Shown here: one piece after another, positions 27,204-35,765 of the stretch | Position numbering within the stretch: the first letter of the stretch is position 1 | Layout: each line of letters opens with the position of its first letter | Assembly: GCA_910589635.1 (NCBI GenBank) | Contig: CAJUTD010000002.1 | Span: 1 to 64,000, forward strand | Length of the DNA: 64,000 nucleotides | Direction: 5' to 3' | Source of the DNA: an uncultured Lachnospiraceae bacterium | Lineage (GTDB): Bacteria > Bacillota > Clostridia > Lachnospirales > Lachnospiraceae | Program-made: the position numbers and the translations under genes | The notes under the pieces: generated by a model | Told to the model about the DNA's origin: nothing | The model's database searches: none | What the model saw: the letters and a program-made list of their open reading frames with translations, nothing else

Positions 27204-27970
27204 GGAGTAACACCTTTCCTTTCGTAAAACTTTATGAGTGATGAAATCTTTCGGTTTAGATTATCAATCACAAATTCCTGCACATAACGGTCCGCAGGAG
27301 AGTGGAGGATATGGCTGGGACTGTCTAATTGGTGGATGGCAGAACCTCCCATCACCATAATGCGGTCAGATAAGGCGAACGCCTCCTCCTGGTCGTGGGT
27401 GATATAGAGCATTGTTGTTCCACTATCCTGTTGGATGCGTTTGAGTTCTTCGCGCAGCGACAACCGCGTTGCTGCGTCCAGCGCGCTCATAGGCTCGTCA
27501 AACAGGATAATGGACGGGGAGAGCGCCAGCGTGCGGGCGATGGCGACGCGTTGCTGCTGCCCGCCGGACAGTTCCCCCGGATATTTCCCGATATGTCCGG
27601 TGAGCCCAACTTGTTCGAGCATCTGCATGGCAGTCTCGCGGGAATTGTTCTTGTAATCTTTGTGCAGGCGCAGCGCATATTCTACATTTTTCAATACGGT
27701 CATGTTTTCAAACAGAGCGTAATTTTGAAAGACAATGCCCATACTGCGCTTATCTGGGGCTACATGCGTGATATCCCGGCCATCCAGCAGGAGTTTTCCG
27801 CTGTCGGGTTCCAGCAATCCGATAAGGATGCGCAAAAGCGTGGTCTTACCGCAGCCGGAAGGTCCCAGGATAGACAGGAATTCTCCCGGTTCCACAGTAA
27901 AAGAGATATTGTCCAGTACTGTATTTCCATCAAATTGTTTTGTGATATTTTCTGCGATCAATGATTCCAT
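27200..27970 (-). CDS. ABC transporter ATP-binding protein
   Basis: A 256-residue nucleotide-binding subunit with every functional motif: Walker A GPSGCGKTT (36-44), Q-loop, signature LSGGQQQRVAIAR (about 143-155), Walker B IILFDEPMSALD and switch ITHDQEEAF. It belongs to the group powering Fe3+/phosphonate/polyamine-type importers (short C-terminal domain). It overlaps the binding-protein gene by 13 bases and the permease by four, so the cassette is one tight operon. Confidence 0.92.
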   Translation of the reverse strand: MESLIAENITKQFDGNTVLDNISFTVEPGEFLSILGPSGCGKTTLLRILIGLLEPDSGKLLLDGRDITHVAPDKRSMGIVFQNYALFENMTVLKNVEYALRLHKDYKNNSRETAMQMLEQVGLTGHIGKYPGELSGGQQQRVAIARTLALSPSIILFDEPMSALDAATRLSLREELKRIQQDSGTTMLYITHDQEEAFALSDRIMVMGGSAIHQLDSPSHILHSPADRYVQEFVIDNLNRKISSLIKFYERKGVTP

Positions 27971-28950
27971 TTGTCCAGCAGCCGCTCCTTTAACTCAACG
28001 TCTTCAATCCCTTTCATATCTGCATAGGTAATATCCTGCGGGAAGTTCTCCATTGTAATTTCCGTGCCCAGGAAAATTGGTTCAGGCGCATAAATTTTAT
28101 TTTCCTCGCGGCTGACTTCCGCGCAGATATAGTCGAATACTTTCATTACATCTTCATCTTCCTGTCTTCCTTCGATCACGGCGTTGCCATAAGTCGTATA
28201 GGGAGCGCCGGAATCAAAAAAGAGGATTTCAAATTCATTTCCGTCGTTGATCTGTTCTGCCGCGTGGAAGGTCATTCCCAGGGCGATTGCAGCCTCGCGG
28301 GTGACAAGCGCCTTTACCGGGCCGGAGCCGGAAGTGGTAAAGCCCTGTCCGGAAATGTTCTCGGCAAGTTTGTCGAAGTAAGCAAAGGCTTCGTCCTCAC
28401 CGCGTTCATTTATCATCTGTAGCAGGAAGATATAGCCGGTGCCTGAGGATTTGGGATTGGGCATGGAAATCAGCCCCTTGTATTCCGGCTTCAATAAATC
28501 ATCGTAACATGTCGGTTTGGCGAGGCCTTTCTCTTGTAAAGCCGCCGGATCGATAACGATTGCGCCGCTCATACGCATGGCAGGCACAAATTTGTGGTTT
28601 TCCGGTACGAGGTCTTGCGTGTACTGTTCAAAATCAATATTTTCCAGCGTGGCAAGGCTGTCGCTGCACTTTTGCAGATAAGAAGATTCCAGTTCAAGGA
28701 TGATATCGGCGTTGGTGTCTTTGCCTTCTGCCGCCAGTTTAGCGGCCATGCTGCCGGTGTCTATGTAAGTCTGCTGAATGTTATATTCGGGAAATTTTTC
28801 ATCCAGCCGCTGCTGCATAAGTTCCAAACATTTCTCCTCGGCGCAGGAATAAATAGTAATCGTCTTTTTCGAGCCGCAGCCAGCCAAAAGCCCCAGGCAG
28901 AGAACGGCGGCGCCCAGGATTATGGCACATTTTTTCTTAATCATATCCAT
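27958..28950 (-). CDS. Extracellular solute-binding lipoprotein (AEP/Fe-type)
   Basis: A 330-residue lipoprotein. A signal peptide ends in the lipobox LLAGC, giving a membrane anchor after cleavage. The mature part matches family-1 binding proteins (TITIYSCAEEKCLELMQQRL, NADIILELESSYLQ, MSGAIVIDP and FDSGAPYTTYG), as used for iron or 2-aminoethylphosphonate. GGAG lies before the ATG at 28950; a GTG one codon earlier and an ATG two codons later are possible. First gene of the minus-strand cassette, with a good promoter at 28979-29007. The metal-binding tyrosine pair of iron binders is not clearly seen. Confidence 0.85.
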   Translation of the reverse strand: MDMIKKKCAIILGAAVLCLGLLAGCGSKKTITIYSCAEEKCLELMQQRLDEKFPEYNIQQTYIDTGSMAAKLAAEGKDTNADIILELESSYLQKCSDSLATLENIDFEQYTQDLVPENHKFVPAMRMSGAIVIDPAALQEKGLAKPTCYDDLLKPEYKGLISMPNPKSSGTGYIFLLQMINERGEDEAFAYFDKLAENISGQGFTTSGSGPVKALVTREAAIALGMTFHAAEQINDGNEFEILFFDSGAPYTTYGNAVIEGRQEDEDVMKVFDYICAEVSREENKIYAPEPIFLGTEITMENFPQDITYADMKGIEDVELKERLLDKWNH

Positions 28951-28978
28951 CACACTCCATTTTGTTCATTTTTCATTG

Positions 28979-29007
28979 ATATTAACTCAAAATTGAACAA
29001 GAGTCAA
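28979..29007 (-). promoter_or_regulatory. Promoter of the minus-strand transporter cassette
   Basis: On the minus strand TTGACT (29007-29002), a 17-bp spacer, then TAATAT (28984-28979). This is close to the vegetative sigma-A consensus and lies about 30 bp before the binding-protein gene. It is set back to back with a plus-strand promoter starting at 29021. Confidence 0.8.
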
Positions 29008-29020
29008 TTATTATTTCTTA

Positions 29021-29049
29021 CTGACTTTTCAAAATAGATATGGTAAAAT
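29021..29049 (+). promoter_or_regulatory. Promoter of the large plus-strand operon
   Basis: CTGACT (29021-29026), a 17-bp spacer, then TAAAAT (29044-29049), preceded by TGG to give an extended -10. It lies about 90 bp before the first gene of the 29.1-53.2 kb gene run. No convincing terminator was seen within that run, so this may drive much of it. Confidence 0.7.
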
Positions 29050-29141
29050 AATAATCAAGTGTCAATGAAATTGAGAACGGAGCGCGGTTTTATGGCAAAG
29101 AAAACGATTACCAATCGGCATTGGATGAAGGAACGATGAAT

Positions 29142-30329
29142 ATGGATAAGATTATAATTTTTGAATCAGCGACAGATTCCCTGAAAACGTTTGCCCGGCT
29201 GATGGCGGAAGGATTCCGGGAAATAGGATTTCAGGTCTTAATGGCGGATATGCGTAATGAAGATAAGACGAGGGAGGAAGTCTATGCATTTACATCGCCG
29301 GGGAAGACGGCCGCTTTATTTTTTAACCATGCCGGTCTGAATCTGCTGACAGAGCGGCGGGATATTATCTGGAATGAATTGGACGTAGATTGTTATGATT
29401 ACATCGTCGATCATCCGATGTATTATCATGCGGCAATTAGTTTTCCTGTCCGCAGGCTGACGTTCCTGTGCGTGGATGAATACCATCAGAAATTTATCGA
29501 GCGTTTTTATGCGGGCAAGGTGAGAAGTTTCTTTCTGCCGCTGGCAGGCATTCGCAGCCGGCAGCCGGCAATCCCTTTTGCGGAACGTTCCATGGACGTG
29601 CTGTTTACCGGGGCGTATCTGGTGGATGACAGCGTAGAGTACCATGTCCAGGGGCTTGGAGAAGGTTTGAAGCAGCTGTGGCTGGATTGTTATCATTTGC
29701 TTTGTGCCAACACTTCTCTGACCTTGGAGGCAGGAATGGAACGCTGCCTGGCCAAGAGGGGCGCGGCGCTGCCGGAGGAGGATCTGCGGGACATGATACG
29801 CCTGTTTCAAGATATGGATGGTATCTTGCGCAGCCGTGCGCGCGCCGAGGTAATCCGCACCCTTGCCAATGCGGACGTTAAAGTCCATATCTATGGGGAG
29901 GGCTGGCAGTTTTTGGACTGTAAGCAGGAAAGCCTGATACTGCATGAGAGGATTCCTTTTGATGAGACCATCCCGCTGATTGCGGATGCTAAGATCGTGC
30001 TGAACGTGATGCCCTGGTTTAAATCCGGCGTTCACGACCGTGTATATTCCGCGATGCTCAATGAGAGCGTATGCCTGACAGACGGCAGCGAATTTGTAGC
30101 GCGAACGCTCACAGACGGCAGAGAGGCATTAATTTACTCTTTGGAACAGTTGCAGGAACTTCCAGGCAAAGTGCAGCATTATTTAAGGAGCCCTCAGGAG
30201 TTGAGGGAAGTTGCGGTCAGAGGTTACGCGTATGCCAAAGATACGCAGACCTGGCAGCATCGCGCGGTGCAGTTGGCAGAAATTATACAAGGGAAGAGGA
30301 ACCCAGATACAGAAAAGGAAGAAGGTTGA
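29142..30329 (+). CDS. CgeB-like glycosyltransferase (GT1-type)
   Basis: A 395-residue protein of the same two-domain plan as the CgeB-like trio, but a separate branch. Features: FFNHAGLNLL and DCYDYIVDHPMYYHAAISF in the N-terminal half; AKIVLNVMPWFKSGVHDRVYSAML, then RGYAYAKDTQTWQHRA in the C-terminal half. The closest relative here is the gene at 33573, which shares IVDHP/LMDHP and LNVMPWF/LSTMTWF. The ATG at 29142 has AAGGA upstream; earlier starts (TTG 29121, ATG 29136) fit less well. First gene of the long operon. Role inferred: sugar transfer to flagellin or a carrier. Confidence 0.8.
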   Translation: MDKIIIFESATDSLKTFARLMAEGFREIGFQVLMADMRNEDKTREEVYAFTSPGKTAALFFNHAGLNLLTERRDIIWNELDVDCYDYIVDHPMYYHAAISFPVRRLTFLCVDEYHQKFIERFYAGKVRSFFLPLAGIRSRQPAIPFAERSMDVLFTGAYLVDDSVEYHVQGLGEGLKQLWLDCYHLLCANTSLTLEAGMERCLAKRGAALPEEDLRDMIRLFQDMDGILRSRARAEVIRTLANADVKVHIYGEGWQFLDCKQESLILHERIPFDETIPLIADAKIVLNVMPWFKSGVHDRVYSAMLNESVCLTDGSEFVARTLTDGREALIYSLEQLQELPGKVQHYLRSPQELREVAVRGYAYAKDTQTWQHRAVQLAEIIQGKRNPDTEKEEG

Positions 30330-30339
30330 TTTATTAATC

Positions 30340-31362
30340 ATGGAGGATAAAATTAATGTTATCATTCCCTGTTATAATGTAGAACATTATATAGACCGCT
30401 GCCTGGCGTCAGTGGTGGAGCAGACTATCGGCCTTGAGAAGCTGGAAATTATCTGTGTCAATGACGCGTCTACGGATGGGACATGGAATAAATTATCTTC
30501 CTGGAAGAAGCGTTATCCGCAGGCTTTTATGCTTATAAATTGTCCGCAGAACGGTGCGCAGGGGAAAGCGCGCAATATTGGATTGTCCCATGCTTCCGGC
30601 AGCTATATTACGTTTCTGGATGCGGACGACTGGCTGGAAAAGGATGCTTATGAGAGAGCATACCAGGCGATGAAGGCCTATAACTGTGATATTGTGCGTT
30701 ATGGCTGGATACGCGATAATGGAACAGGCAATATTTGGGATACACAGGTAAAGCAGACGGGGGAGGATTATCTGCTGGTGATAGACAGGGTGCAGGAGCG
30801 CAGGAAATTCCTGGCAACGGATATTATGGATCACCTATGTGTAGATAAGATGTATACGGCAGAATTTATCAGGGAAAGCAGGCTTTCTTTTCTGGAAGGA
30901 TGTAAATATGAAGATATTTATTGGGGTGTGCTGGCCTATTATTATGCAACCCGGGTCTGTTTCCTCAATGAAATTATGTATCATTATTACGTCAATCCGT
31001 CATCTACAGTGATGACGGCGGACATCCCATACCATATGGACCGGTTTTATGTGGTGCGCGAGCTCTGGCGGGAGTGTGAGAGGCGGGGGCTGCTCGAAGA
31101 ATACCGTCTGGAAACGGAACTGAATTTTTTGGTTCATTATTATTTGAATGGGCTGAAAATGATGGCGCTATGCTACTCGGAGTTAAAGTATCAGGAATTT
31201 CAGGAAATTTGCCAAAGAGTGCGTGAAATAGTACCGCGGTATAGGGAGAATCCTTACATAACAGAAATTCTCTCGGAGATGGAGCAATTGGAGATCGCCC
31301 TTATTGGGCAGGATATTTCCCAAGAAGAATTTGGCCAGGTCATGAGGCTGCTGAGAGGATAG
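30340..31362 (+). CDS. Family 2 glycosyltransferase (tandem copy 1)
   Basis: A 340-residue GT-A enzyme. Motifs: INVIIPCYNVEHYIDRCLAS (residues about 5-24), CVNDASTDGTWNKL, RNIGLSHASGSYITFLDADDW (DADD metal site). The C-terminal half is helical and ends FGQVMRLLRG. The next gene is a clear paralogue with the same ends. The ATG at 30340 was chosen because the conserved family start follows directly; the ORF reads back to 30211 within the previous gene. Sugar unknown. Confidence 0.87.
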   Translation: MEDKINVIIPCYNVEHYIDRCLASVVEQTIGLEKLEIICVNDASTDGTWNKLSSWKKRYPQAFMLINCPQNGAQGKARNIGLSHASGSYITFLDADDWLEKDAYERAYQAMKAYNCDIVRYGWIRDNGTGNIWDTQVKQTGEDYLLVIDRVQERRKFLATDIMDHLCVDKMYTAEFIRESRLSFLEGCKYEDIYWGVLAYYYATRVCFLNEIMYHYYVNPSSTVMTADIPYHMDRFYVVRELWRECERRGLLEEYRLETELNFLVHYYLNGLKMMALCYSELKYQEFQEICQRVREIVPRYRENPYITEILSEMEQLEIALIGQDISQEEFGQVMRLLRG

Positions 31363-31371
31363 TAGGTGAAG

Positions 31372-32400
31372 ATGGAAGAGAAAATTAGTGTGATAATCCC
31401 CTGTTATAATGTAGAACAATATATCGACCGCTGTCTGGCTTCGGTGGCAGCTCAAACCATTGGGCTCGATAAGCTGGAAATTATCTGTGTCAACGACGCG
31501 TCCACGGATGGGACGTGGCAGAAATTGCTGGCTTGGGAAAGGCGGTACCCACAGAATATCCTGCTGGTGGACTGCGTGCAAAACGGCAAACTGGGACAGG
31601 CGCGCAATATCGGGCTTGCACATGCTTCCGGGGATTATGTGGTTTTCCTGGACGCAGATGACTGGATGGAGCCCGATTCCTACGAGAAACTTTATCAGTT
31701 AATCAGAGATTACCAATGTGATGTTGTTGCGTTTCAGTTTGTACGGGATGATGGTGTGCATAATGTATGGAAGAAGCAGGAGCGCCGGGGGAGAGAGGAT
31801 TTCTGTCTGGATTTGACGGTGGATGAGGAGCGCAAAAAGGTGCTTGCGACTGCGCTTATGGATAATGGATGCACGGATAAGATGTACACAAGGGCGTTTA
31901 TCATGCAAAATGGTCTGCAATTTCCACAGGGCTGCGCCTATGAAGATATTTACTGGGGGGTGCTTGTACAATTATGCGCCGGAAGAGTTTATTTTCTGAA
32001 CGAGAAGCTGTATCATTATTACATCAACCCGGATTCAATTGTGCTCAAAAAAGACGAGGAATACCACATGGATATTTTTTACACGACAATGCTGATGTGG
32101 GAGGAGTGCAGGCGTAGAGGCGCGCTTGAGCGTTATCCGCGGGAGATGGAATTGAATTTCCTTATCTACTATTATCTGGGTGGAATGAAAATGCTGGCGT
32201 TACGTTATACCGAGTTAAAGTATGGGGAATATCAGAAAATGTGCGAGACTGTGAGGCAGACAGTGCCGGAATATAAGACGAATCCCTATCTTACACAGGT
32301 GCTGGACGATATGCAGCAGCTTGAGATTGCCTTAATCGAGCAGGATATTTCCCGGGAGCAATTCGCCCGGGTGATGGAGCTGCTGAGGGGGAATGGGTAG
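31372..32400 (+). CDS. Family 2 glycosyltransferase (tandem copy 2)
   Basis: A 342-residue paralogue of the preceding gene; similarity is also visible in the DNA at the 5' end. Motifs: ISVIIPCYNVEQYIDRCLAS, CVNDASTDGTWQKL, FLDADDWMEPDS, and the closing FARVMELLRGNG. AGGTG lies five bases before the ATG at 31372. Tandem duplicates of this sort in glycan loci usually add like sugars at successive positions or by different linkages; that is inference. Confidence 0.87.
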   Translation: MEEKISVIIPCYNVEQYIDRCLASVAAQTIGLDKLEIICVNDASTDGTWQKLLAWERRYPQNILLVDCVQNGKLGQARNIGLAHASGDYVVFLDADDWMEPDSYEKLYQLIRDYQCDVVAFQFVRDDGVHNVWKKQERRGREDFCLDLTVDEERKKVLATALMDNGCTDKMYTRAFIMQNGLQFPQGCAYEDIYWGVLVQLCAGRVYFLNEKLYHYYINPDSIVLKKDEEYHMDIFYTTMLMWEECRRRGALERYPREMELNFLIYYYLGGMKMLALRYTELKYGEYQKMCETVRQTVPEYKTNPYLTQVLDDMQQLEIALIEQDISREQFARVMELLRGNG

Positions 32401-32416
32401 GATAAAAGGAGAGATT

Positions 32417-33571
32417 ATGCGAATTAAGATTTTTACAATGACCCACAAGAAATTTAAAGAGCCGGAGGATGATATTTATGTGCCTTTGCATGTAGGCAGG
32501 GCTGGGGCAGGCGATTTGGGCTACCCGGGAGATGATACCGGGGATTCGATTTCACGGTGGAACAATTTTTACGGCGAGCTTACCGGCGTGTACTGGGTGT
32601 GGAAGAACGAGAAGGAGGCGGATATCATTGGAATCTGCCATTACCGTCGATTTTTCCTCAATGAGCAGCGTAAGCTGATGAACCAGTCAGAGTACGAGGA
32701 GATTTTAAAAGATTATGACATCATTGTCTCTAATGAGGTGCAGGCGGACACCAATTACCTGGAGTATTTTGGTGAGGCGCACAATGCTAAAGACTTACTG
32801 ACGGTTGGCGAGGTAATGGCGGAAAAGTACCCGGAATATGCGCCTTATTTTCAGTCGGCGATGGAGGGAAATACTTACTATTATGGGAATCTGATGGTGG
32901 CTTCGCGCGAGTTGTTTCTATCTTATGCAGAGTGGTTATTTGATATTCTTTTCGAGGTGGAAAAGCGTATTGACGTGGAGTCCTATGATTTGTATAACCA
33001 ACGGGTATTCGGTTTTCTCTCGGAGCAGATGGTGAAAATCTGGGCGGAGAAAAACGGTCTCAAAATCTATGAGGGTACCGTCGGCATCACAGCGGAGAAA
33101 GCGGAAACTGTGGAATTTAAACTTGCCATGGGCCAGCTTGTGAAGATGAAGCAGATTGGGCAGGCAAGGCAGATGTTTTACGAATACTTGAAACTGCGCC
33201 CCGACGTGCGCTTAGAGCTTTCTGATATTCGCGGCGAGATACCGATAATTGAGCAATTGCTCTATATAGCCGAAGAAGAAGGGAAGCGGAATCTTTGCGG
33301 GTTGTTGCAGATGTCCGCTGACTTAAATGTATGGATAAAACATTACCGCGAGGTCTTAAAGTGCCTCTCCCATTTATCCGAGGGAGAGAGGCGGAAAGAA
33401 GATGTAGATTATATTCTTGGGAAAAATGTGTCCTGGGTTATGGCAAAAGTCATGTTAATGAATGCGGCTGCGGGCGTCATTGATAATCCGAAACAGGCGC
33501 TTGAGGCGTTACATAGTATTTATCGATCGGCAGGCAGACCGGAAGATTGTCAGGGACTGGAAAGGGGATAA
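32417..33571 (+). CDS. DUF4422-type capsular glycosyltransferase
   Basis: A 384-residue protein. Residues 1-230 fit DUF4422, a family of capsule and exopolysaccharide galactosyltransferase-like enzymes: IKIFTMTHKKF, VPLHVGRAG, LTGVYWVWKN, IIGICHYRRFF, DYDIIVSNEV and QRVFGFLSEQ. A helical extension of about 130 residues follows. AAAGGAGA precedes the ATG at 32417. The gene ends one base before the next start codon. Donor specificity is not assigned. Confidence 0.78.
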   Translation: MRIKIFTMTHKKFKEPEDDIYVPLHVGRAGAGDLGYPGDDTGDSISRWNNFYGELTGVYWVWKNEKEADIIGICHYRRFFLNEQRKLMNQSEYEEILKDYDIIVSNEVQADTNYLEYFGEAHNAKDLLTVGEVMAEKYPEYAPYFQSAMEGNTYYYGNLMVASRELFLSYAEWLFDILFEVEKRIDVESYDLYNQRVFGFLSEQMVKIWAEKNGLKIYEGTVGITAEKAETVEFKLAMGQLVKMKQIGQARQMFYEYLKLRPDVRLELSDIRGEIPIIEQLLYIAEEEGKRNLCGLLQMSADLNVWIKHYREVLKCLSHLSEGERRKEDVDYILGKNVSWVMAKVMLMNAAAGVIDNPKQALEALHSIYRSAGRPEDCQGLERG

Positions 33572-33572
33572 C

Positions 33573-34775
33573 GTGAAGAGGCTGATATTTTTTGTCGGCG
33601 TGTATGACACGCTGGATTTGTTTACTTATGAATTAAAACATGAATTTGACGCCCTGGGTTATGAGAGCATGATTTTCGATGTGCGCGATATGGCGCAAGG
33701 CTTAAAAGCGTTATCTGAGTTTGCTTCAAAGCCGGTGAAAGCTGTGATTACCTTTAACAATCTGGGATTTAATATGGAACTTCACGCCGGGCGCAATCTG
33801 TGGGAGGAACTTCATATCCCTTGTATTAATATTCTCATGGATCACCCGTTCTGTTATAGGAATGCGCTGGACAACGCGCCGGTTAATTCCGTAGTACTCT
33901 GCACGGATCGCAACCATATGCGCTATCTGCAGCGTTTCTACCCACGGATTCCAATCACAGGTTACCTTCCTCATGCGGGCAAAGAATTGCCGGGGGAGAG
34001 AACGCCGATTGCCGGCCGCAGTATTGACGTGTTGTATGCAGGTAATTTGTCGAAGACTTTTGCCAATAACATTATGCCGGATTTGTCAAAATATACTTCG
34101 TTCAACGCCGGGAAAGTTTGCCGCCGGGCGTATGAGGATTTAGTGGCGCACCCATTTAAGACGACGGAACAGTCCCTGGAGGAAGCGTTATTGGCAGAAG
34201 GGCTCAAACTGTCCGATGATGAATTAAAAAATATCATTGCAGATTTGCATTTTGTCGACCTTTACGCCGTCTCTTATTACCGTGAGAAGACCGTGCGGTC
34301 GTTGGCAGAATATGGGTTGAATGTACGGATTTACGGGGCCGGATGGGAAAAATGTTCCTGGATCCAATTGCCCAATGTGGATTATCGTGGTAAGATTCCG
34401 GCAGAAGAAGTCGTGGAAAAGATGCGAGACGCCAAGATTGTCCTCAGTACGATGACCTGGTTTAAAGACGGCACGCACGACCGCGTATTTAACGGCATGT
34501 TACAGGGTGCGGTCGCCATGACGGACACCTCCGGCTACATGAAAGAGGAATTCTGTGGGGTATGTGATGGGGATAGTTCCCGGGATGACAGCCGGGAGCT
34601 GGTATTTTTCGAGTTGGAAGAATTAGAAAAGCTGCCGATTTTGGCGGAGGAAGTATTAATCAATCCCGGGTTAGCGCAGAAGATTGCCGACAGGGGCTAT
34701 GCGAAAGCTGAGAAATCCCATACCTGGAAGGCACGCGCGCTGGAATTGGAATATGATCTATTGAAACATCTTTAA
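33573..34775 (+). CDS. CgeB-like glycosyltransferase (GT1-type)
   Basis: A 400-residue relative of the gene at 29142. Segments: FFVGVYDTLDLFTYELKHEF at the start, INILMDHPFCYRNALDNAP, RSIDVLYAGNLSKTFANNIM, and AKIVLSTMTWFKDGTHDRVF. The GTG at 33573 has AAAGGGG upstream, and the longer ORF would lie inside the previous gene, so GTG is taken as the start. It is the fifth CgeB-like protein in the window. Substrate unknown. Confidence 0.8.
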   Translation: MKRLIFFVGVYDTLDLFTYELKHEFDALGYESMIFDVRDMAQGLKALSEFASKPVKAVITFNNLGFNMELHAGRNLWEELHIPCINILMDHPFCYRNALDNAPVNSVVLCTDRNHMRYLQRFYPRIPITGYLPHAGKELPGERTPIAGRSIDVLYAGNLSKTFANNIMPDLSKYTSFNAGKVCRRAYEDLVAHPFKTTEQSLEEALLAEGLKLSDDELKNIIADLHFVDLYAVSYYREKTVRSLAEYGLNVRIYGAGWEKCSWIQLPNVDYRGKIPAEEVVEKMRDAKIVLSTMTWFKDGTHDRVFNGMLQGAVAMTDTSGYMKEEFCGVCDGDSSRDDSRELVFFELEELEKLPILAEEVLINPGLAQKIADRGYAKAEKSHTWKARALELEYDLLKHL

Positions 34776-34790
34776 TTGTGGAGGAATATG

Positions 34791-35765
34791 ATGGGCGGCT
34801 ATATAAATGATTATTTGTCAGGCTTGCTGCAGCCGGCTATGCAATATCTATGGACAAATTATGATTATTGTTATTTGAAGGCAATGCATGAAAAAAACCG
34901 AAACGTTGGGTGTAAGACGATTATTGCCGGGTCTTCCCATGCCATGAACGGAATTGTTGAAACAGAACTGCCGGGGAGCGTCATTAATTTCTCTATTTCT
35001 TCCCAGGACGTCTACTTTGATTATCTCAATGTGAAACGGGCGGTAGAGGAAGGGAAACAACGGATAGAGAATTGCATTATAAATATTGGCTATTATATGC
35101 TTTACCAGGATTTGTCCCTCAGCAAGACCTTGGGGTATCTAATGTCCGATGTGTATGGTCCCTTATTTGGGGACGTTCATAATTATACAGGGGAGATTGT
35201 GCCGGCGGCTGACGGCATGGATTCCGGTGATTGGAAACAGCAGTTGTATATGGACTTTGCCCATCGATATTTTGAGCGCGAGAGTTCTTATTATGGGGAA
35301 CTGAAAGCCAGGGAGCAGAATAACCGCTTGCTTGCCAATGGGGTTATTTGGCAGAAATTAACGGAGGAAGAGAAAGAGTCCTATGCGATAGAGCGGACGG
35401 CAGACCATAACCGCCTCAAAAAGCATCAGGCGTCCCGAGATGAAAATGGGAGAATTGTACGGGAAATGGTGGAATACCTTCACGGGAAGGGGATGAAACC
35501 GATGTTTGTGATTTTTCCATTTACCCGGTTGTATAATAAATATATTGATCCGGATTACAAAAAGGATATTTTTGGCTTATTAGACAGTCTGCCTTTGGAA
35601 GTGGAATTCTTGGATATGAATGATTTTCCCGATATGTTTGGGGACGAGGACTTCTTAGACACGGATCATCTGAATTTGCAGGGAGCCAGGAAGGCGACAA
35701 GGCTGTTGGGCAGTTTCATGGCCGGAGTGGGAAATGAGGATGACGGGATAGGAGAAAGTTTATGA
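34791..35765 (+). CDS. SGNH-hydrolase-like protein (putative acyl-transfer or esterase)
   Basis: A 324-residue protein. IIAGSSHAMNG (candidate nucleophile Ser at about residue 44) near the start and LDTDHLNLQGA near the end match the GDSL/SGNH pattern of a serine and a D-x-x-H pair, as in DltD-like and O-acetyl-transferase-associated proteins. No signal peptide or membrane segment is evident, so it probably acts in the cytoplasm on a glycan precursor. GGAGG precedes the ATG at 34791 by six bases; the TTG at 34776 and ATG at 34788 are alternatives. It overlaps the next gene by four bases. Confidence 0.55.
   Translation: MGGYINDYLSGLLQPAMQYLWTNYDYCYLKAMHEKNRNVGCKTIIAGSSHAMNGIVETELPGSVINFSISSQDVYFDYLNVKRAVEEGKQRIENCIINIGYYMLYQDLSLSKTLGYLMSDVYGPLFGDVHNYTGEIVPAADGMDSGDWKQQLYMDFAHRYFERESSYYGELKAREQNNRLLANGVIWQKLTEEEKESYAIERTADHNRLKKHQASRDENGRIVREMVEYLHGKGMKPMFVIFPFTRLYNKYIDPDYKKDIFGLLDSLPLEVEFLDMNDFPDMFGDEDFLDTDHLNLQGARKATRLLGSFMAGVGNEDDGIGESL

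Noticed and set aside
24722..28950. Mobile element as the explanation for the inverted transporter cassette
   Set aside because: No transposase, integrase, terminal repeats or tRNA scar was seen at either edge.
29316..30035. A 239-codon minus-strand frame opposite the CgeB-like gene
   Set aside because: Antisense to a well-supported gene, no ribosome binding site, and a composition typical of a shadow frame.
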